The position numbers were made by a program, and so were the translations under genes. From positions 1 to 12,465 of the forward strand of contig JABGXK010000235.1 in the NCBI GenBank assembly GCA_018675825.1: a stretch of 12,465 nucleotides of DNA, in the 5' to 3' direction. The stretch comes from Flavobacteriales bacterium. GTDB taxonomy: Bacteria > Bacteroidota > Bacteroidia > Flavobacteriales > BACL11. The first letter of the stretch is position 1. Every line of letters begins with the position of its first letter. Shown piece after piece: positions 1 to 6,358 of the stretch. A model generated the notes under the pieces. The model was not told the DNA's origin. It made no database searches and saw nothing but the letters and a program-made list of their open reading frames with translations.

Positions 1-2125
1 AGGAACTGGAAGTAAATCAGGTGGAAGTCTAAAGCAAGAGATTGGTTCTTTTGGAAAAATGAGAACCTCATTAGGCTATAATTCTGGAAGATTAAAAAGT
101 GGTTGGGGTTATACAGTAGCTGGTTCTTTCAAAAAGGGTAATGGCTTTGTTGATGAGACCTTCAGTGAAGGTTATTTTTATTATGCAAAATTACAAAAAG
201 AGCTAGGTAGCCATATCTTAAGTTTATCAGCTATGGGAGCTCCGCAGAAACATGGACAAAGATCATATAAAAGTGATATAGCAACATATGACACTTCATT
301 TGCTCGATCACTTGGGGACACATCAGACTTTAGTAATAGAATAGTAAATAAAGGAATTAACTATAATAAACACTGGGGTTATTTAGACAGATGGATTTTA
401 CAATCTAATGGTGATACTTTACATGCTAATGGAACTTTAAATACTAAACAAAATTATTACCATAAGCCACAATTCTCTTTAAGAGATTTTTGGACTGTAA
501 ACGATAAATTTTACATTTCAAATATTGCATATTTATCAATTGGAAGTGGTGGTGGGACAGGAATTAGTGGTAATACAAATAATTATGATTTTTCTGGACA
601 ATATAATTTACAAGATGCATATAATGTAAATACAAATAATGTGGATCAGTTCTATTCTAATGAAAATAAGTCTGAAACTTATTTAAGAAGTTCAATGAAT
701 AATCATTTTTGGTATGGCCTATTATCAACATTAAATTTTAAAGAATCAGAGAAGATATCTATTTCCGGAGGTCTTGATTTGCGTTACTATAAAGGTGAAC
801 ACTACAGAGAAGTATACGATCTACTTGGAGGTGATTATGCAATTGATGAGGCAAATGGAATACAGAATTCACAGATTAAAAAAAATGGAGATATTGTTGG
901 TTATCATAATGATGGTTTAGTGAAATGGGTTGGTGGGTTTTCTCAAATGGAATATAGTGATGGGATTATAAGTGCATTTATTAATTTGTCTGCTGCAAAT
1001 TCTGCATATAAGAGAATTGATTATTTTAGAAAGAAAGATTTAATTCTAGAAGACACAACATATCTTGAAGCTCTAGGGACCTCAGTAAATACAATATATC
1101 AATTTGATGAAAATGGAAATATTATTGGTGCGAATAAATATATGATTGAAGATACTATTTTTCATAATGGTAATTATTATACTATGAATTCTAAAGAGGC
1201 TAAACTTGCAGAGACATTATGGAAATGGATTCCGGGATTTACTATAAAATCTGGCATGAATTACAATATAGATGATTTTAATAATGCTTTTTTAAATTTA
1301 GGTTATATATCAAAGTCACCAAGATTTAATAACGTATATGATTATAGTAATCAACTTTTTAGAGATATTAAAAATGAAAAGGTAATAGCTGCTGAAGCAG
1401 GATATTCTTATAGATCTTCTCTTTTTTCAGTAAATGTCAATACCTATTATACATCATGGCAAAACAAACCATCAAACGGGGGCGTAAGTGTACTTATCGA
1501 TGATGTTTTGTATAAAGCAAATATTAATGGAATGGATGCTTTACATAAAGGATTTGAATTTGACTTTATATATAAAATTCAACATAATCTAAGCTTAGAA
1601 GGGTTGATTTCTTTAGGAGATTGGAGATGGAATTCAGCAGATACTGTTCGTTTTCTTGATGATAATAATAATCCAATTGTTGATGACTTTAACAATGAGA
1701 TAATATCTTCATTTGACGCTAAAGGTGTACACGTTGGTGACGCTGCTCAAACACAACTTGGCTTAAGTATAAGGTATGAACCTACATTTAATTCATATTT
1801 AAAAGTTCGAGCTACACACTTTGATAATTATTATTCCGATTTTGATCCTTTATCTTTAAATGGAAATAATGCCCAATTAGAATCATGGAAAATTCCATCT
1901 TACGCTATATTTGATTTGCATTGTGGGTACAAGATTAAATTATCACCAGATAATAGATTAAACTTAAGATTAAGTATTCTGAATGTTTTAGATGAAACTT
2001 ATATATCTGATGCTCAAAATAACGATCCATATAATGCAAACTATCAGGATTTTGACGCAAAATCAGCAGGAGTTTTCTTTGGATTAGGGAGGAGGCTTAA
2101 CTTATCTGCAACTATAAATTTTTAA
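1..2125 (+). CDS. TonB-dependent outer-membrane receptor, 5'-truncated by window edge
   Basis: The reading frame is open from the first full codon at base 2 to the TAA at 2123-2125, giving about 707 residues. The ATG at 59 is internal: the 19 codons before it (beginning GTGSKSGGSLKQ) read as the end of a plug domain running into the first barrel strand, so the true start is upstream of the window. The rest is alternating beta-strand sequence rich in aromatics, with Asn/Gly-rich loops. Landmarks are AMGAPQKHGQRSY, LLGGDY at about 821-838, a YISKSPRFNNVYDY segment followed by NEKVIAAEAGY, and a C-terminal Phe (LSATINF) as expected for BAM-inserted barrels. The family imports ligands across the outer membrane using TonB energy. 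The missing N-terminus (signal peptide, probable carboxypeptidase-like domain, plug) should be roughly 200 residues. No SusD gene follows, so it is probably not a SusC-type glycan importer. The ligand is unknown. It is probably co-transcribed with the HKD protein 20 bases downstream. Confidence 0.93.
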   Translation, partial: GTGSKSGGSLKQEIGSFGKMRTSLGYNSGRLKSGWGYTVAGSFKKGNGFVDETFSEGYFYYAKLQKELGSHILSLSAMGAPQKHGQRSYKSDIATYDTSFARSLGDTSDFSNRIVNKGINYNKHWGYLDRWILQSNGDTLHANGTLNTKQNYYHKPQFSLRDFWTVNDKFYISNIAYLSIGSGGGTGISGNTNNYDFSGQYNLQDAYNVNTNNVDQFYSNENKSETYLRSSMNNHFWYGLLSTLNFKESEKISISGGLDLRYYKGEHYREVYDLLGGDYAIDEANGIQNSQIKKNGDIVGYHNDGLVKWVGGFSQMEYSDGIISAFINLSAANSAYKRIDYFRKKDLILEDTTYLEALGTSVNTIYQFDENGNIIGANKYMIEDTIFHNGNYYTMNSKEAKLAETLWKWIPGFTIKSGMNYNIDDFNNAFLNLGYISKSPRFNNVYDYSNQLFRDIKNEKVIAAEAGYSYRSSLFSVNVNTYYTSWQNKPSNGGVSVLIDDVLYKANINGMDALHKGFEFDFIYKIQHNLSLEGLISLGDWRWNSADTVRFLDDNNNPIVDDFNNEIISSFDAKGVHVGDAAQTQLGLSIRYEPTFNSYLKVRATHFDNYYSDFDPLSLNGNNAQLESWKIPSYAIFDLHCGYKIKLSPDNRLNLRLSILNVLDETYISDAQNNDPYNANYQDFDAKSAGVFFGLGRRLNLSATINF

Positions 2126-2145
2126 TAAATAAATAAATAAATAAA
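2126..2145. repeat. (TAAA)5 tetranucleotide repeat filling the intergenic spacer and leader
   Basis: The whole 20-base spacer between the receptor stop codon and the next ATG consists of five perfect TAAA units. It places A at -3 and -6 relative to the ATG, which fits the A-rich, Shine-Dalgarno-independent initiation known in Flavobacteriia, and it puts TAA stops in all three frames after the receptor. As a short tandem repeat it could change length by slippage and so alter translation of the downstream gene. That effect is inference. Confidence 0.85.
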
Positions 2146-4284
2146 ATGAAGAAGATTAAGATACTGTTATTATTTGTGATTCTGTTTAAAACAAATTACG
2201 CACAAGATATATTTACCGCAAGATCTCAAGGGGTAGGAGCTAATGTAACAATCTCAGGTATTGTTACTAATGGAGATGAGTTGGGACCAATTAGATATAT
2301 TGAGGATAGTTCAGCTGGATTAGCCTTATACGACATGACAACCAATAATTATATTAGCAGCTGTTTGAGAGGTGATAGTATTACTGTTTCAGGAACATTA
2401 GTAGATTACAACGGTCTATTAGAATTGAATCCAAATGCAGTAGCTTTTGTGCATTCTTCAGGAAATATAATGCCATCTCCTCAAATTGTTACACCGTTAC
2501 AAATAGGCGAGGCTACAGAATCAGAACTAGTGCAAGTTGATAATGTAATTTTTAATTCTGGGGGTTCATCTTTTACTGTTGGAACGCATGATTTTACATC
2601 AAATAGTTTGTCAGGAAAAATATATATAAGAACAGGTCATCCATTAGCAAATTCATTAATTCCTTCAGGTCCAGTGACTTTAATAGGTATTTGTTCTCAG
2701 TATACTTTTCTTATACCAGCAGTTGATGGTTACCAAATTCTTCCAAGAGATTCTGCAGATATTATTCAATCAGGCAATCTTATTATAACCTCAGCAGTAA
2801 CACAATCTAATATTACTAATAATAGCTTTGACTTAAGCTGGACAACATCTGATTCTGCGACATCAGAATGTAATTATGGATTAACACCATCCTTTGGTCT
2901 AACAGCTAGTACTTTAGGTAATACAAATAATCATTCTATTAGTATTAACGGTTTACAGCCTGCTACATTTTATTATGCTCAGTGTTATTCTGTGAATGGA
3001 AATGATACTGCTTTCTCAAATACTGGTATTTATTCTACTGCCTCAAACTCTACCGGTGAGATCAGACCTTATTTTAATCATAGTGTAGATAATTCTGTTT
3101 CTACAGGAGTAAATGCACAAAATATTACGACATATTTTAATGATACTATTAAGGCATATATAGATTTAGCACAAAATACTTTAGATATTTGTGTGTATAA
3201 TGCTTCTGATGCAACAATTGGGACGGCAATTAATGATGCTTATAATCGCGGAGTACAGGTTAGGTATATTGCAGATGATGATGTGGTAAATTCCATGTTA
3301 AATAATTTAGACCCCAATATTCCAATTGTTTTTAGAACTCCAGTTCCAGTAGCAGGTATTATGCATAATAAGTTTTTAGTAATTGATGCAAATTCTGTGA
3401 ATAATTCTTGGATAATGGGTGGCTCAACTAATTGGACAAATCCTAGTAATCTTTTTAATGATTATAATAATTTAATTTTCATTCAAGATCAGGCACTAGC
3501 TCTTGCATATACACTGGAGTTTGAAGAGATGTGGTCAGGTATTTTTGGATCAAATAAACAAGATAACACACCACATAACTTTATGGTTAATGGTAAGCAT
3601 ATTGAACTTTATTTTTCGCCATCTGATCAAACTACTAGTCATATATTAGAAGTAATTAATTCTGTTGACTATTCTTTAGAATTCGCACTGTTAGATTTTA
3701 CTCGAGACGATTTAGGTGATGCTATTATTGATATACATAATAATTTTGGCACTAATGTGAGGGGAATTGTTGAGTCTGAGAATACAACTGGAAGTGAATT
3801 TCCAAGCCTAAATAGTGCAGGAGTAAATATTAAATCTCATACAGGAATACCACACACTATACATCATAAATATGCAATTGCAGATGCTGATATATTAGCC
3901 TCTGATCCAATACTATTAACGGGCTCTCATAATTGGAGTAATAATGCAGAAAATAATTCTGATGAGAACACTTTAATTATTCATGATCACATTACAGCTA
4001 ATATTTATCTTCAAGAGTTTACCAAAAGATTTAATGAATTAAGTTCAACTTCAGTTATAAATGATTTTATAGAAATTGATGTTAATGTTTTCCCCAACCC
4101 TTCTTTTGGACAAGTTAATATACAATCTGATTTAAGGATATATAGCATAAATATATATCAAGAAGATGGAAAATTAATTAAGATTATAAAAGAACGAAGC
4201 TTTTATTTAGAAGGAAATAAAATTTATTTTCTTAAGATAAATTCAGAATTAGGCACTATAGTTAAAACAGTTTTTGTAAAATAA
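2146..4284 (+). CDS. T9SS-secreted phospholipase D/nuclease-like protein (OB-fold, FN3, two HKD motifs, sorting domain)
   Basis: This 712-residue protein starts with a Sec signal peptide (MKKIKILLLFVILFKTNYA, likely cut before Q20). Residues about 22-205 resemble the OB-fold-like domain (DUF5689/YhcR kind) found in secreted Bacteroidota nucleases and esterases (VTISGIVTN, YIEDSSAGLALYD). Residues about 211-298 look like a fibronectin-III domain (LIITSAVTQ, FDLSWTT, YYAQCYSVNG). Residues about 305-635 form a complete two-lobed PLD catalytic region: HKD motif 1 is H407-x-K409-x4-D414 with GGSTNW at 425-430, and motif 2 is H573-x-K575-x4-D580 with GSHNWS at 593-598. Residues about 642-712 are a type A T9SS sorting domain (VFPNPSFGQVNI near its start, ending KTVFVK). 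The superfamily hydrolyses phosphodiesters through a phospho-histidine intermediate. The substrate could be phospholipid or nucleic acid; the RGVQVRYIADDD segment fits either the Nuc-like or lipase branch. Location should be cell surface or extracellular. Both active sites are intact. Confidence 0.9.
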   Translation: MKKIKILLLFVILFKTNYAQDIFTARSQGVGANVTISGIVTNGDELGPIRYIEDSSAGLALYDMTTNNYISSCLRGDSITVSGTLVDYNGLLELNPNAVAFVHSSGNIMPSPQIVTPLQIGEATESELVQVDNVIFNSGGSSFTVGTHDFTSNSLSGKIYIRTGHPLANSLIPSGPVTLIGICSQYTFLIPAVDGYQILPRDSADIIQSGNLIITSAVTQSNITNNSFDLSWTTSDSATSECNYGLTPSFGLTASTLGNTNNHSISINGLQPATFYYAQCYSVNGNDTAFSNTGIYSTASNSTGEIRPYFNHSVDNSVSTGVNAQNITTYFNDTIKAYIDLAQNTLDICVYNASDATIGTAINDAYNRGVQVRYIADDDVVNSMLNNLDPNIPIVFRTPVPVAGIMHNKFLVIDANSVNNSWIMGGSTNWTNPSNLFNDYNNLIFIQDQALALAYTLEFEEMWSGIFGSNKQDNTPHNFMVNGKHIELYFSPSDQTTSHILEVINSVDYSLEFALLDFTRDDLGDAIIDIHNNFGTNVRGIVESENTTGSEFPSLNSAGVNIKSHTGIPHTIHHKYAIADADILASDPILLTGSHNWSNNAENNSDENTLIIHDHITANIYLQEFTKRFNELSSTSVINDFIEIDVNVFPNPSFGQVNIQSDLRIYSINIYQEDGKLIKIIKERSFYLEGNKIYFLKINSELGTIVKTVFVK

Positions 4285-4303
4285 ACTTTAACTTTTTTTA
4301 AAG
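4260..4303. terminator. Weak overlapping hairpins at the convergent gene ends, possible bidirectional terminator
   Basis: Two AT-rich inverted repeats straddle the 3-base gap between the converging stop codons. For rightward transcripts, AGTTAAA (4260-4266) pairs with TTTAACT (4287-4293), which runs into seven T (4293-4299). For leftward transcripts, CTTTAA (4286-4291) pairs with TTAAAG (4298-4303) around a 6-base loop, and the leftward strand then continues TTTATTTTAC. The stems are short, with only one or two G-C pairs, and they overlap coding sequence. The placement is right for a terminator but the structures are weak. Confidence 0.35.
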
Positions 4304-6351
4304 ATCTCCTCTACTTTTTTAGCAAAATAGATTAGATAGATGAAGCAAAAAACAGTTACCCAGTAAGATTCATGTATTCCTATTATATCTGCTAATTTCC
4401 CCTGTATAGGAGGAATAATTGCTCCTCCTAAAATCATCATTACTAAGAATGCTGATCCTTGTGATGTAAATTTACCTAATCCTTTAATGCTTAATGCAAA
4501 GATAGAAGGCCACATAATGGAGCAAAATAAACCACCACTAAGGAATGCGAAAATTGCAATATTACCAGTTGTGAATAAGCCAACTAACATTGCAATTACC
4601 CCAAATAATCCAAATATTCTCAAAGTTAGTGCAGGTTTATCTTTACCTATAAAAAATCCTGAAATTTGTATAGCGACACAAAATCCAAAAGCAAAAAGAT
4701 GCTTTATTTCAAATCCGGATATTGCATTTAATGATAAAATCACAGCAAAAGCAATATATGGTACGATTATATATAGCCATTTTTTTAAAGTGTTTGAAGG
4801 ATTAAAGACTGTAATTGCTCCTGTCCATCTTCCAATCATTAACCCTCCCCAATACATTGATATATATGGAGCGATTTGAGAATCATTGAGTGATCCAAAT
4901 AAAGAGGTCTTTAATAATTCTCCCAGGTTACTCTGTATCGTAACTTCAACACCAACGTATGTAAAGATTGCTAACATGCCTAGTAATAGTTGTGGATACT
5001 GCATAGCCCCCCAGTCTTTTTTGTTTTTTTCTGATCTTTTATAGGCGTAGAACAAACAACCAAAAATAGATATGAGAGCCAATAATAAATATAATAATCT
5101 TGTTTTCTCTAAAGGTTCTTTTATTTCATTAATTGATTTTTTAGTGGTTATAACTTCAGCATTAAGATCATCTAACTCATCTGACCATACTTCATCTCCT
5201 TTGGTTATTTTTAGATCACGTGTTGAATCTTTCTTGGCTTTTCTTAGTTGAGCAATGGCTTCAGAGAATTCCGTAATAATATCTTTATTTTCCTGATTAA
5301 GATTATCTAACTCATCTGACCATACTCCATCTCCTTTGGTTATTTTTAGATCACGTGTTAGATCTTTCTTGGCTTCTATTAGTTGAGCAATAGTATCAGA
5401 GAACTCCGTAAAAAGATCTTTATTTTCCTTTGTTAAATTACATGTGGAATTATTAAGATCCTTGTTTATTGAATCATTAAAAAACAGATTGTAATATACA
5501 ATCCCCTTTTGCTCTATATATTTTTCTTTTATTTCAGTTAGTTGATCAATTTCCTTCTGATCTTCACTTGTATAACTCAAAAAAACTAAGATAAAGAAAG
5601 TAGAAATCAATACGGTCATCACTACTAGTGTTTTCATTGCCTTAGATGAGGGTTCAAATTTTGATTCTGATTTGCCTTCTGGTAGTTTTTTTGAAAAATA
5701 AAATAATGCAGCAGCTAATAAAAATAAACCTCCTACAGCCAAATACAAAAGTTGGATTTTATTTAAAGTAATTGTATTATTTAGAATCAGACAATTTAAT
5801 TCGTTTTCTGTAGTTGGCGTTGAGCCAAATAAAATCAATGAAACAACAAGTGGTCCTATTGCTGTACCTAATGAGTTTATTCCTCCAGCTAGATTAAGTC
5901 TATGAGATCCTTTCTCTGAATCTCCAAGAGATATCGCAAATGGATTTGCTGCGGTTTGTTGTAAAGAAAATCCTAAGCCTACAATAAACAATGCTATTAG
6001 CACATAATAAAATATGCTAGATTCACCAAATTCAGCACCCATAATTGAAGGATACATTATAAAAGCGCCCAAGGTACTAATTAGCAATCCATATATAATA
6101 CTATTTTTATATCCCCATTTATTTATTATTTCTTTATTTGATGAAGATGACAGAATAAATAGCATAAGTGCACCAAAATAATACGCTCCGTAGAAAGCAA
6201 AATCAACTAATTGTGATTGAAATTGGTCAATTTGAAAGTAGGTTTTACAAAATGGAATAAAAACTCCATTACTTGCTGCGATAAATCCCCAAAAAAAGAA
6301 TACTGTTACTAATGTTGATAATGCTTGTTGATAGTTTTTATTTTCACTCAT
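4288..6351 (-). CDS. FHS-family sugar MFS transporter with large predicted periplasmic insert
   Basis: An inner-membrane sugar permease of the FucP/GluP/NagP kind. Family signatures are FFFWGF at 18-23, QQTAANPFAISLG at 131-143, RLNLAGGINSLGT at 151-163, YWGGLMIGRWTG at 500-511, SIMWPSIFALSIKGLG at 611-626 and GGAIIPPIQGKLAD at 642-655. At 687 residues it is far longer than the usual 400-550. The extra length is mostly an insert after the sixth helix: a hydrophobic segment (about 239-260), a hydrophilic, charge-rich stretch (261-416) with a 45-residue tandem repeat, and another hydrophobic segment (417-436). Lys/Arg-rich flanks (220-240 and 437-445) are predicted cytoplasmic, placing the insert in the periplasm. 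Two more hydrophobic segments (about 549-567, 575-594) precede the GLFxSIMWPSIF helix, which I believe is usual in a longer Bacteroidota subgroup. It is the last gene of the glycan operon, 7 bases after the mannosidase stop, so GlcNAc or mannose uptake is the likely role; the exact sugar is inference. Confidence 0.9.
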   Translation of the reverse strand: MSENKNYQQALSTLVTVFFFWGFIAASNGVFIPFCKTYFQIDQFQSQLVDFAFYGAYYFGALMLFILSSSSNKEIINKWGYKNSIIYGLLISTLGAFIMYPSIMGAEFGESSIFYYVLIALFIVGLGFSLQQTAANPFAISLGDSEKGSHRLNLAGGINSLGTAIGPLVVSLILFGSTPTTENELNCLILNNTITLNKIQLLYLAVGGLFLLAAALFYFSKKLPEGKSESKFEPSSKAMKTLVVMTVLISTFFILVFLSYTSEDQKEIDQLTEIKEKYIEQKGIVYYNLFFNDSINKDLNNSTCNLTKENKDLFTEFSDTIAQLIEAKKDLTRDLKITKGDGVWSDELDNLNQENKDIITEFSEAIAQLRKAKKDSTRDLKITKGDEVWSDELDDLNAEVITTKKSINEIKEPLEKTRLLYLLLALISIFGCLFYAYKRSEKNKKDWGAMQYPQLLLGMLAIFTYVGVEVTIQSNLGELLKTSLFGSLNDSQIAPYISMYWGGLMIGRWTGAITVFNPSNTLKKWLYIIVPYIAFAVILSLNAISGFEIKHLFAFGFCVAIQISGFFIGKDKPALTLRIFGLFGVIAMLVGLFTTGNIAIFAFLSGGLFCSIMWPSIFALSIKGLGKFTSQGSAFLVMMILGGAIIPPIQGKLADIIGIHESYWVTVFCFIYLIYFAKKVEEIFKKS
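5161..5430. repeat. Two-copy 135-bp tandem direct repeat inside the transporter gene
   Basis: Copy one is 5161-5295 and copy two is 5296-5430, directly abutting and gap-free. I count about 13 mismatches in 135 positions, so roughly 90% identity. The period is 45 codons and keeps the frame, encoding residues 308-352 and 353-397 of the transporter. Each unit contains ENKD, TEFS, IAQL, AKKD, the block TRDLKITKGD and VWSDELD. Several mismatches change residues (for example DLFTEF against DIITEF), so the duplication is recent but not brand new. Confidence 0.95.
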
Positions 6352-6358
6352 TTTAAAA

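Noticed and set aside
59..61. ATG as the start of the receptor gene
   Set aside because: The same frame is open to the window edge and the preceding 19 codons read as the plug-barrel junction. Starting here would leave a receptor with no signal peptide or plug.
1..2125. SusC-type glycan receptor working with the glycosidase operon
   Set aside because: No SusD-like lipoprotein follows it, and the next gene is an HKD hydrolase. The glycosidase operon is on the opposite strand and convergent, so it is not co-transcribed.
4487..4879. 130-codon open frame on the + strand
   Set aside because: It lies antisense inside the strongly supported transporter gene, has no recognisable domain, and its translation is rich in Asn, Ile, Lys and Pro as expected from reverse-reading membrane codons.
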